NCBI GenBank assembly: GCA_022605405.1
Contig: JABYQQ010000006.1
Coordinates: 2,232,001-2,296,000, forward strand
Origin: Earliella scabrosa
Lineage: Eukaryota; Basidiomycota; Agaricomycetes; Polyporales; Polyporaceae
Reading direction: 5' to 3'
Length of the DNA stretch: 64,000 nucleotides
Shown: positions 36,051-47,223 of the stretch, piece after piece
Numbering within the stretch: position 1 is the stretch's first letter
Layout of the letters: every line of letters starts with the position of its first letter
Made by a program: the position numbers and the translations under genes
Notes under the pieces: generated by a model
What the model saw: the letters and a program-made list of their open reading frames with translations, nothing else
The model's database searches: none
Told to the model about the DNA's origin: nothing

Positions 36051-37393
36051 TCAATGTTGCGACTCGACCATGACCTTGATGACCATGTTGCCCTCCTCGT
36101 CGCGTCCTCGAGAGAGGAGCTCGAAGGCGCGAGCGGTGTCCTTGAGCGAGAAGCGGTGCGTGATGATTCTCTCGATGTTCGGGAGCTTGCCCGAGGCAAG
36201 GAGTGCGAGCGCTTGGGGGTATGTGTGGGCGTAGCGGAACGACCCATGGATGTCGACCTCGCGAGTTGCGGCGGCGGAGAGCGGGAGGGTGACGTTTCGT
36301 GAGCCCATGCCGACGAGCATGACCTTGCCGCCGGTGACAGCTGCGTGTATCGACATCTGGATGCATGGCTCGGCACCAGTGCACTCGAAGACGATGTCGA
36401 AGCCATCAGGCATGTTGAACTCTGTGAGGGCAGCAGAGATGGTCTCCTTCGCGCGGCGGAGCTGCTCGTCGGTGGTCTTTGCCTTGTCGGTGATGGGCAA
36501 GCAATAGACCTGCTCGGCGAAGCCGTTCTTGAGCGCGAAGTCCAGGCGGGTGGGGTTGATGTCGATAGCTACGACGCGGGTAGCGCCATACGACTTGGCA
36601 AGTGAACACGCGAGGAGACCGATGGCACCGACACCGAAGACGAGGACGGAGGAGCGTGACGCGGGGGTGAGCTCTGCTCGGCGGGAGGCGTGGAGGAGGA
36701 CGGAGAGAGGCTCTGCGAGGGCTGCTTGCTCGAAGGAGCAGTTGTCGGGTAATCTGCGCAAAGACGCCGGGGTAAGCGAGAGTTCATGACACGTGTTCGG
36801 ATCGGAGGAAAAGAGTAGAGGGGTGGGAGGGGAAGCATCGGGGGACGGGAAGGAGGAAGCGATAAGATGATGAACAGGAAAGAGCACTCACGGGTGGAGG
36901 ACGTGGGCGGGGTGGTTCATGCGCTCCTGGAGAGTACCGTCTGCGTGAGGGAAGGTCTTTGCGCTGCTGCAGAAGCGCATGTTCTTGCAGAGGTTGTAGC
37001 GGCCCTTGGCGCAATATGAGCAGTTGTTGCACATAATGCCGGCCTCGATGGCTACTCGTTGACCTGGGACGAGGTTCTTGACACCAGGGCCAACTGCAGT
37101 CACGATGCCAGCAGCTTCGTGACCGAGGACGAGGGGGGCTTGTACGACGAAGTCGCCGTTGCGTCCGTGAGCGTAGTAGTGCACTGGATGGGAGATAGGA
37201 ATGAGGGTTGGAGGAGAAGTAGCGGATAAAGATAGACGAAGTACTTACAGTCACTGCCGCAGAGACCGGTGGACATTACGGCGACCTGGGCTTGGCCCTG
37301 GTGTGGGGGCCAGAGGGTGCGGTCCTCGAGGCGAAGGTCCTTTGCGCCGTGGAGGACGGCTGCACGCTGAGTTGGGAGGGCGATGGGAGACAT
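36051..37393 (-). CDS. zinc-dependent polyol dehydrogenase (xylitol/sorbitol type)
   Basis: Exons 37393-37249, 37183-36892, 36753-36051; 379 residues, medium-chain dehydrogenase family. Catalytic zinc ligands are Cys45 (TGLCGSD), His70 and Glu71 (GHEAAG) with Glu160 nearby (AEPLSV). Structural zinc ligands are Cys100, 103, 106 and 114 (CNNCSYCAKGRYNLC). The nucleotide fold has GVGAIG at 186-191, and Asp210 ends the second strand (VAIDINPTRL), which favours NAD over NADP. It should oxidise a polyol such as xylitol, sorbitol or L-arabitol to the ketose in the cytosol; substrate cannot be fixed by sequence. It is divergent from an SDR gene with 608 bp between the starts. Confidence 0.88.
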
Positions 37394-38001
37394 GTCGATG
37401 GCGGGGGAGGGCTGGGAGCGGCGGGGCGGGTGACGGAAAGTGGCAGAGACAAACGAAGGGACTTTATAGCGGCGGATGGGATGGAGTCGCGTGAGGAGCG
37501 CGTTCTGAACTGGACCGAACACTCGCCCGTCCTCCTCAAGCCTCCCCGGTCCGACCGCCCGCGGGCGAATCCACTGCGTGATCGACCAGCGTATTATGTA
37601 AGCGTGGACCCTGAAGACGGGTTCTTGCTTGTAGCGTCTCTGCTTTCGTCCTCGCCCTCCATCCGCCGCACATATTCCTTATCGCCCGGGCCAATTCACT
37701 TGCATTCGCCCGGCACCCGCTCCTTTTGCCAGCAGCGCAAATGGGACCCCGCCTGCTCCTCGCTCCCACCCACCGGCACACCGGCCCCGGCCTCCGATCC
37801 GGGGAATTAGCCGGTCTGGGGTAGCAATCCGAACTCGCCTGCCTTTTCCGGACGCTCCCTCCTCCCACTCGCTCCAGAGCAGACACATAAGTACCTCGGG
37901 CCAGCGATGGCCACCGCGCTCCATCTGCCGCATACGTCGTCGGCATCGTCCCAAACAGCCCCGCCATCGTCTCAGACAGCGTCCAGAAGGTGTCAGTAGC
38001 G
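37394..38001. promoter_or_regulatory. bidirectional promoter region of two dehydrogenase genes
   Basis: This 608-bp stretch separates the start codons of the polyol dehydrogenase (-) and the SDR (+). It is GC-rich and has no clear TATA box. Co-regulation by a shared sugar signal is an inference. Confidence 0.45.
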
Positions 38002-41000
38002 ATGGACCCGCCACCCGCCCTCCCTGCCCCGCAGCTCTTCTCGCTCGCTGGCCAAAACGTGCTCATCACAGGCGCTACCCGCGGTATGTTTCTCTTGCCA
38101 CGCATGCGAACCTACGCATACAGTCGCTCCATGCACGCGCAGAGCATCCCCACAATTCATTAACACCCATCTTCGCAGGCATCGGCGCCGCCTGCGCAAT
38201 TGCCCTTGCCGAGGCGGGAGCCAACATCTGCCTCGTCCGCCGACCGGGTTCGTCCAACGACGAGACTCTGAACGCGGTCGCCGCCCTCGGACGGACGGTC
38301 AAAACGGTCGAGTGCGACCTGGCAGACCTCGACGCCGTAAAGGGCCTCTTCCAGCTCGCGCTCGGGGCGATGGGAGGAGAGATCCATGTCCTCGTCAACT
38401 GCGCTGGAATACAGCGGAGATCCCCGGCCGTCCAGTTTCCCGAGTCCGACTGGGATGATGTGCGTCCTTTCCTCGCGTCTTAATTCCGTCCGTTTTGCGT
38501 ACCTTTCTGCCCTTGCCTTTTCTGCTTCATCGTTCATTTCACATTTTGAGTTGTTTCTGACGTGTCCTGCGGCTTCTTACTCACTGCCGTCTCCTCCATA
38601 TTTTTCCACGAATCTCCCAACTCGTCCCTTTCCGGTCGCCGCACATCATCTATCGTCGCACCAACAATCTTCGCTCCTCGCCGTCCACTCCCTTGGCGCC
38701 GTCGCCTTATCCGGTCGTGTCTTCCACCCCTCTCTACCCACATCACCCAACTCCAAACACGACTCTCCATGGCATTCGTCTTCCCGCACGTGCTTCCGCC
38801 CGTGTGTGCTGGGAATGCCTCCGTTCATGTGTCCTTCTACGGCTACGTCACCTGCACACTCGACTCTCCCCGCCGCGGCTCTGGTGCACGAACCTCTGCG
38901 GATTCAAAACTCTACCCCTCGTCTTATCTCGCTCTGTTCTCAATGGCGTGCTCTGGGTGATTCTCGACGGTCGCCTGGTGGTCATCCCACCCCCGTCGGG
39001 TCGCCCGTCACTCGCGCATCGCCGGCCGTTTTACCTGCTCGTCGTTGCCTATCGCGTCCGCATCTGCTTGTTTTGCACGCGCTCCGCCGTCGCTCTCGTT
39101 TCATCTCATTGACCGCCCGCGACGCGCCGTTGCCGCACTTCGCTGCGCAACGACGTTCTTCCAACTTTGTCCCTGCGCATCCCCCTCGCGGCCATCGTCA
39201 TGCGCGTCATACAACCATACTCCTGCCGCATCGCTCTTGCGCACATATGTCGCTGATCACCGATCGCCGATCATACCGCTGCGTTTTCTGCACCGCAACA
39301 ATCCCCGTGCGGTCTCGTCCTGCACTCTCGGCCTCGCGATACGTCACCGGGTCTTGCGCCCTCCATGTCCTGGCCAATTTCGGATCGACGTGCGATCGTC
39401 GCTATCGCATACTCGCCTTTCGTACGTACACACGCCTTGCCTCAAACGCATCAACGATCTGTGGCCGACCTCGCACGTTTCCGAACTAACCCCGTCGTGC
39501 AACCGTATCGCTCATCTCGTACTCGGCACGCATACACTCGCCTCCTGTCTGGCCACACCTCCCCTCTATACTCCTATTCCCCACTCGTACGATCCCTTCC
39601 CCGCTCTCACGTATCGCTGCGCCCGCTGCCCGACACGATGCGTTGACATGAGCAGGTCCTCAATGTCAATCTCAAATCCGTCTGGCTCCTCTCTCAAGCC
39701 GCGGGGCAGCACATGGTCCCTCGTCGTCGCGGGAAGATCATTAACTTCTGCTCGCTCCTCACGTTCCAGGTACGTGCCGCACGCTAGCAATTGTCTTCAC
39801 CTCCACCCCCGCGGAGAGGGGGATCTGCCCGTCTTCCCCCCGCAACGCGTGCTGACAATAGTGCCTTTTGTTTCCTTCTCCACCTGGGTCCTTCTGCACC
39901 TTGCAACGGCACACATGCAGGGCGGGTTCACCGTTCCCGCGTACGCTGCCGCCAAGGGCGCGCTCGGACAGCTGACCAAGGCCCTCAGCAACGAATGGAG
40001 CAAGGAGAACGTCCAAGTCAACGGCATCTGCCCGGGGTACATCGCGACCGACATGTGAGTGTCCAGCTCTCGACCCACCCTCTCACGCCCCCCCCCCCCC
40101 CCATGAGATTGCCCGCGTCGCGATCAGTGCGCGCCGGCGCTCGTTTTTGCCTTTTGTTGCACGTCTCCAGGCGGACGGTAGCCTGTAGCCTTTAGGCTCG
40201 TAGACGTGCGCGCGCGGTCGTGCTGCCTTCCTTTTTTCGCATCTGGGACCGCGACCCCGCGCCGCCGCTCCGTAGTCCGTGGTTCCAAACCCGGTACCGA
40301 CGCGTCAGAGACACGCGCTGGCACAAGCGCTAGGGCGGGCCCGCGCGCGCGGGCTTCCACTTCGGTTGGATGATGTCCGGAATGGAGGTCGAGGCCGAGC
40401 GCGTCAGGTGGAGTTGGATCCTGTCAAACTGTCGTTGGTTTGACCGCATCGACCTCGACCGTGCTCCGATTCTGCTCCGATGCCATCCATCGCGATCCCG
40501 ATGGCGATCGTGCGTACAGTTCGGTGCGTCGGCGTTTCAGCGCAGCCACAGTTTCTGTACTTCGTGAGTGGACGGGACGGCGGCAGGGTTTGCTGTGCGG
40601 CGCATTATTCTTCCCGTCCCACCGCTGTCTGGACTCTGCATTCCTCTCCGCTGTGCGAGATGCATTTCTCTTGGGGCGCCGTTTTGACGTGATACACGTG
40701 TGATGCGCACGCCCGTCGCAGCGGCTCTCGTGGACGGGAGGGTCTTCTGGCGCGTTCTGCTCGCGCCCCACCGCACCAGGCTGGTGCCCGTGCATAGAAT
40801 TCGCTCCCTCCGGATTGTTCCCCACCGCGTCCCGTGTTCCCATGGGCTGTCGCCGATGGCCATGGTCCGAGCCAGAGCTGCTCTGCAAATTTTTGCTATC
40901 GCGCTCTCTCCTCCTCTCCGATCCCGCCCCATGGCTTCCCATTGGTGATCCTGGTTGTGGAGAGTCCGATGCTAACGAGTATTTGCCCCCCCTGCCTTCG

Positions 41001-41523
41001 TCGCGCGATCTGGGTGGAACAGGAACGAGAAGCTGCTTCAGGACCCCGTGCGCCTGCGCCAGATCTCGGAGCGCATCCCTGCCGGGCGGTGGGGCGAGCC
41101 ACGGGACTTTGCAGGCCCCGTCGTGTTCCTGGCAAGTGCCGCGAGCAACTACGTCTGCGGGGAGCTCCTGGTCGTCGATGGAGTGAGTTCTCTCTCTTGC
41201 TCTTCGCTCTTCGATCTTCGCTCCTTTGCTTGCCTTCTCCCCGCCTTCTATCACCATCTCGCGGTGTTCAGGTTTCGATTTCTTGCCCGTTTCATACCTG
41301 CCGTTGCTTGCCCGCGCCCACGCCCGATCCCATCCCCATACTAGAGCGATTTTCGCGCTTGGAAGAGGGCCGCGTGGTGGAGCGGAGCACGCGACCCGCT
41401 GCGGGCCGGGCGTGGGCTTCGTGCGTGGGGTTGACGTGCTGCTGTGTACGTGCTGCTTTGTGTGACGGAGTGCTGACTGCGCCTCTCGGTGTCTTTCTCT
41501 TCTAGGGATGGATGGGGCGGTAA
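38002..41523 (+). CDS. short-chain dehydrogenase, 2-deoxy-D-gluconate 3-/gluconate 5-dehydrogenase type
   Basis: Exons 38002-38083, 38179-38459, 39656-39769, 39921-40054, 41023-41182, 41506-41523; 262 residues, the normal size. Cofactor motif TGATRGIG at 23-30, NCAG in place of NNAG, catalytic Ser154 (NFCSLLTF), Tyr167 and Lys171 (YAAAKG), then [18 protein letters not shown] and the typical end VDGGWMGR, assembled across the last splice. It probably interconverts a keto-sugar acid and its hydroxy form with NAD(P). Two introns are unusually long (1196 and 968 nt) and one is 323 nt, whereas neighbours have 45-70 nt introns. Confidence 0.85.
40088..40102 (+). repeat. poly-C tract
   Basis: An uninterrupted run of 15 C lies 34 bp into the long fourth intron of the SDR gene. 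Confidence 0.9.
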
Positions 41524-44500
41524 GGGTGGGCGCTGTGGCTCATCGGGCGGGGCTTGGGCCACGAGGAGAGGCGATGGTGGTATTACTTGCCCACGCGGAG
41601 AGAACGAAGAAGTGGAGACTGCATTCCAAGTGTACTTACTACAGACTTGCTCGATCTGCGAAACGAAGCGAAGCGAAACGAAGATTCGAATGCCTTACTC
41701 TATACGATGCTGCTAGCGTTGTTGCTTTAGTAAACCTCGCTGAGTTGTTGCCTGCGTTCCTGTGCGATCCCAACATCTGCGAGTCTCGTGCGCTGTGCAG
41801 GGTGTCCCATGGCTGCTCGTTGACTCCGATAATGTCCGTATGACACTCTTCGCAGGTCGGCTGCTCCCTCCTCGCGAACATGAATGTCTACATGCCGCTC
41901 GGTGGACGTCACAAGCTCCAAGACCTCCCGGTCGACGCGGACCACGGTGTCGCACCTCCGCTTGCTCTCTGACTCATGTCCCGGTATGATACTTACACCG
42001 CGACTACACACAGACTCAAACCTATCCACAAATCGAAGTTCGGCACGTCGGGACTCGGTGCGCGCGACGAGCGGCCGCTCCAACGTTCTTGCCCGTCTCT
42101 CCATATCCGCATCTCCTCCTTTCTTCCTTTCTTCGTTCTCCACCCTCCTCTCCATTCCCTCCATTCTCCAGCCCAGCGCTCTCCCAGCCTCTCGCGTACC
42201 TTCGCGCCGTCAAGATTCATGAATCATGTCACTAGCAGCGATCGAGGATCGCGCAAGGTCTCGGAACCCGGGCCCGAGATCCTGCGCGACAGATCCTACC
42301 CGTGAAAGGTGCCCCGCCGCGTAGCCAACGCGCCCCTCGATCGCGTGCTTGGCGCAATTGTGTCTCATTTCGAGCTTAGCGCGCGGGCGGGGCGCGGTCG
42401 AGGCTCGTGGTGGCGCCGCCTCTCTCGTCCGTAAAATGCATCATGCGCGGCTGCGCAGCGCGTGCATCAGACCGTGCGCCTTCCGATCTTTCTCTGAGGG
42501 TCGTCCGAGACGTTCCGCACACGCTGTGAACAGACGGCGGCGGCGGCCCGCGAGGCTAGCGTGATATGTTTTGCGTATGTTGTTGGCTTGCGAGTTTCCG
42601 GAGGACGCGCGCCGGGTGCCCTACATCAGAGGGTAGCAGGGGGTGCGTGCCAGACGTTGGCTCGGAGGGCGGCCACCGGTGCGAGCAGTCCGAGTGCCGA
42701 ACGATAGCGGACGATGCGGTGGTCTTGTCTCCAAGCTGTGATCTTCGCGCGCTGGTGAGCTGACGTCGGTGAGGAGACGGGAGGGGCGGTCGGATAAGTG
42801 GGACGTGCACGGCCCGAAGGTACGTGCCATTGATACAGGTATGTACGTACGTATACGACGTAAGCCGTGCATGCTCTCTCGTACCCTTCTGTCTGTACGC
42901 TGTGGACGGAGATGAACGCGTATGACGACGAAGGACGTCTTGAGATAGCTTACGGTGCGATAGCCCGGCGCGTCCGCTACGAGCCGAGCCGTCCAAGAAA
43001 CGTCCTGCCACGAGCCCGAGGGAGCCGTTACGCGCATGAGCGTTCATTAGATATCTCGCACGTAAGTAACGTACGTACCTGTACGTACCAGACGCCCTCG
43101 ATTGTGCACTTGTCGACATGGCCACCTAACCCTGGGTCGGGCTCGCATGGCGGGTACGCGTCGGGCACCCGCCCCGGTCGCCCGTGCGCCCACACGGCGC
43201 AACACGATCCAAAGCAATCTGACCTACCAATCCTCGCGCGGGACGCAGCAGTACCAATCAGGCGTGGCCGGTCGCCAGTAGTCCTTATCCAGGGATCCGA
43301 CTTGATAACCCGATAGAGCAAAACGCGACACAACGCCTCATGCCTTACAATGCGGGCCCGCCTGGCGTCCCGCCCAGGCGGACGCATGCCCCCCGATCTG
43401 AAAACACGAGGCGGGGTACATAGGGACCTACGAGCGGCGGCCCTGCGGCACAGGTCCGATCGTCCTGGCCCATGATTGATTATGATCCTGACTACACACG
43501 TATCGTTGGTCGCAACTTGGCGGCCGACCATAGTCTCCCGTACGTTGACTCACGGTGCGCAACTTCCGACGAGAGTGCGAGTCGGATCCGGAGCTGCAGC
43601 GCTGATGGATGGGAACCTTGTTAGTCATTTCTCCCGTGAAGGATGCGAGAGCGTGCGTTCGTACACATGCATCGAACTCAAAGCACGTCTAGAAGACGAC
43701 AAAGACCTCTCAACTCAGGCTCTACACGGTGTCTCGCCCGAACTTTAGATAGGCCGTGTCCAGCGTTGGAAGCTACAGAGATAGTTCGCACTCATGAATG
43801 TCCATGATGCACGAACGTGATCCAGAGTTGGCGTTCAATAGGACCTAGACCTAGGTACGCAGTGCGCCTTCTCGTGTAGCTTGCTTTGACAGCAACCCAG
43901 CATAGGGCCCTCGCACCACCAAATGCCACCAATCAGCTCGCGTTCTCGTCGTATCTACACCGCCCGCAGGAAGGGGCCATCAGACTCCGTCTCCGCGTCC
44001 GCAACGCGTGCACCGCGGGGAAGTGCCCGTGCGCTTTCCAAACCCGACGCGGGCGGGCAAGGAAGAGCAAGGGAGAGCCTCGCTCGCTCGGAGCCAATAG
44101 GTGCAATTGGCGATGACAGCGGAAGACAGCGCACGGGCTTCCCGAGGGTCTCGCACCTGTGTATCCACCCCCTTCGCGCGCGGTCCAGACAGCCCTCCGA
44201 GCGGACAAGGATCAAAGGAAGGGCGGTCGCTGACAGCTCGGAAGGCGGTAGTCTCTGAAGCTCGTTCCGCGGAAGGTTCAAATGAATGACCACAATCGTG
44301 CACCGCGGGGCGGGAAGACGACCGGGGAAGGAGCGAAGGGGGGGAGGGGCTGGCTGTTCGCACGGGTGGAGGGAGGGCGAGGCGATCATGTGCCTTGGTG
44401 CAGTTCGCAAGAGGACGTTCTGGAGGGAACGACATACGCGTCGCGGGCTAGGTCCTCGTACCAGGGGCCTCATCGTGGGCAATCGCGGCCACAGGGATGG

Positions 44501-46224
44501 TGCGACGAGTGTATAGTCTCGCGCCTGACGGCTTGCGGTGGACGATCAGACCGCCGCTGCCTTCTTCGCCCTCTAGACCACGGGGGCGCGTCCACATTCT
44601 GCACGCCCTACTGGGGTCACTGCTGAGGGAGCCACAGAAAGAATGGACGCGCCAGCACGCAGGTATTGCCCGCGAGACCTGCGGCCGGAGATACAGGACT
44701 TTGCACGGATCTCGTCAATAGCGTGTTGCTTTTTCGCCTCTTCGCCCTTATTTCCGCGACATTCCGTCCAGAAACCTGCGCAGCGATTTCGTCGATCCTC
44801 GAGAGCCATCCGGGCTTGTGCCCGCGTTTGTTCGACCACGATGGGATGCCGTCGATTGCGCGGTCAGCTGGACATATGCATTACGGGATCCGCCGTGCGG
44901 TCGGGCGCGGTGGCAGGGCAGCGAGGTCGCACACTACTCGGCAAGCAGACAGAAAGCGCGTCCGCCGCTCGCAACGCTGTTGAGAAGTCGAGAACGCGCG
45001 AAGGCACGGCCGTTGCTGCTCCCACCGGCGAGAAGTCGGTGGCCAGTGCAGGAACGCAGGAAGCCGAGACAGGGAACGCGCCCGTGCCTGCGCCTCAACG
45101 TACAACGCGCTGCAACGAGGCCAACGTCATGATCTTCAGGAGGACACATGAGGCGAACCTCATCTGTCGCATTCTCTCAAGTGCGCACCCGGGGCTCTGG
45201 AGAGTAGTGCATGTGAGCGGTCGGCATTCGTTCGGTGTGAGAACACGCACCTAGGCGAGGTCTTCTGGACCCGGGAACATGCATCACGATTGCTGTAATG
45301 CAAGCATTAGACTTAGCGCGAGAGACGGGAGAAGGACGCCCGCAGCCTGATTTGTCGACGATAACATGGTGCTCCACCGTCGTGTAAAGGGGCCTTGCGC
45401 AGAGCACAGGCAGATCGCGGGCTCTGTGCATAATTCCAAGGTGATACCGGGGCGATAGAAGCGCGCGGGGCAGATGACCCCGCGAGAACGCATTCCGCCC
45501 GTGCTCTTCCATCAGGCGTAGCAGTGCGTGTCGCAGCACTTACCTTCTAGAGATGCTCGTCGCTTCCGGATATGGTGCGCGTGTGGCCGGACGCCATATG
45601 TGCGCAGGTCGCACCCTGGGATCTTCAGGCATCCCGTGTTCTATGTGGCGGACGATGTATGGCTGCCGTTTGAGTCTTACCTTTTCCTGAACAACGCCGT
45701 GGGCGAGTGGCCGCGCTGCAGCACGATGGAAGCCAGGGCAGCGCATTCCCGAGGCCGCCCAGACCCAACGATCTGATAGGACTGAGAGAAAGCCCGGAAG
45801 CCGAACAGAAACCATTCATTCGTGCTCGCCTGCTTGCTCAGCCAGCCGTCCTGCTCGTTCCATCCCCACTTGCAATTCTTAGATCGAATGGGACAGGGCA
45901 TGCCGCAGGCGAGACGGCCTTTGATGGGGTGGAACCAGCGCGTACTTGTGGAGTGGGAACGCGCACGGCGAGGCTGTGGGTGTTCTGGGCACTTTGAGTA
46001 CCGAGCACGCAGCGCGGGGTGTCGTTAGTGCGTCCGACGGACGTTCCAGAGACGGCGAGCTGAGAGGCGAGGTCGTTTGGGGTAAGGATATGGCGGACGC
46101 GCGCCACGTTCGGATGAGCGAGACCAGGGAAAGCGCAACGGCTGATACGATAGCCGGTGTCCTGAAGTCGTTAATATAGTACACGGATGGCCGAGACTGA
46201 ACTATAGAGGTGTTATGGCATGAG
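41524..46224. other. 4.7-kb gene-poor region
   Basis: No gene was recognised on either strand. Composition is GC-rich with several GTACGTA-type tracts (42840-42860, 43060-43090). Many short open frames overlap, as expected in GC-rich non-coding DNA; none shows a family motif. Confidence 0.35.
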
Positions 46225-46965
46225 TCATTGTGGCACTCGGGGGTCGTCTCGTCGTGAAATACTTGGTCCGTCATGGGGATCGTGACCACAACAGCGGACT
46301 TGGGCGAGCCCCAGGGTATATTCGCTGCGTCGACGTTGTGGCGTGTCTGTGGGACACGAGGGCATGGCAATCAGGACAGCGACGGCGCCGCTGGTGCCAT
46401 CCAGTTCAACCAGCTCTTCTTCCTCAGGGTCCCTCCTTCTCGACCTCTGGAAAGGGAGTCTGTAGTACGTACATTGAAAGGGGACCATGCGGCGAGGGCC
46501 CAGAACGCGTGAGAGAGAAGTCGAGTAGGAGGGTGGCGCGCAAGAACGCACCTCAGCTTCCTCTTCGCGCATCCAGAGCTTCCAGCGGGCTCGGAAGGGC
46601 GGTCTGACGCGGGACTGACACGGAGTGCCAACGGCTGTGCGACGTTTCCGTCGGTGATTCCTCGTGCTCGCTCGGGAGAGGAGAGAAGGGGTACTTGCGC
46701 GCAGATGCTCCCACCCACAGTCCGACACCTTCGCTCCCCGCACGACGCCCCTCACACACACGTCCCACAGCTCCGGCACCGCGCTTGGTACGATGACATT
46801 GTGCGGCGGTTCGATTGGGAACAGACCGTATCGTTCAGCGAGGATGAGACGGATCCTGGGCCAGACGATGCCCCCGGTTATGGACAAGGCAAACGAGGCC
46901 AAGAACGCGACCAGAAAGCCGAATATGAGGCTGGATTCGGTGGTATTGGCGTCGCCAGCAGCCAT
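46225..46965 (-). CDS. small single-pass membrane protein of unknown function
   Basis: An uninterrupted frame of 246 residues. Residues about 12-34 (SLIFGFLVAFLASFALSITG) form one membrane helix, followed by IVWPRIRLILAERYG. PELWDV, WEHLRA and VAVLIAMP with EYTLGLAQV recall a family of short mushroom membrane proteins that share a PxLWDV segment, a tryptophan patch and a hydrophobic VLIAMP strand. The middle is Arg-rich and poorly conserved, and could contain an intron I could not place. Topology probably has a short outside N-terminus and a cytosolic tail. Confidence 0.5.
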   Translation of the reverse strand: MAAGDANTTESSLIFGFLVAFLASFALSITGGIVWPRIRLILAERYGLFPIEPPHNVIVPSAVPELWDVCVRGVVRGAKVSDCGWEHLRASTPSLLSRASTRNHRRKRRTAVGTPCQSRVRPPFRARWKLWMREEEAEVRSCAPPSYSTSLSRVLGPRRMVPFQCTYYRLPFQRSRRRDPEEEELVELDGTSGAVAVLIAMPSCPTDTPQRRRSEYTLGLAQVRCCGHDPHDGPSISRRDDPRVPQ

Positions 46966-47223
46966 ACAGACGTCCGAGGGTCGTGGTTCAGAAGAGAGGG
47001 TCAGGTTGTGGGCGCAGCCATGGACGATGGATAAGCATCCAAGACCGTCCTTGTCGAGGAGGACCCTCAGCGCTCAGCGCCAAACGTGGTATAGCGTTCG
47101 ACGCTCCCGACACCGCCCTCTCACGCCGACCATCTCTCGCGACTTTAAAGCTCTCAAGATAGAACCAAGCGATACATCTATCTCTTCAGAAACATACTCC
47201 AGCTACAACATATTGCCCAGTCT

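Noticed and set aside
35354..36406. A 350-codon minus-strand open frame
   Set aside because: Its first part lies out of frame over the polyol dehydrogenase, and the rest is low-complexity Ser/Arg/Pro without motif, typical of GC-rich shadow frames.
38386..39489. A 367-codon frame across the first long SDR intron
   Set aside because: It begins within the SDR exon in another frame and is Ser/Arg/His-rich without any recognised domain; the SDR splice from 38459 to 39656 explains the region better.
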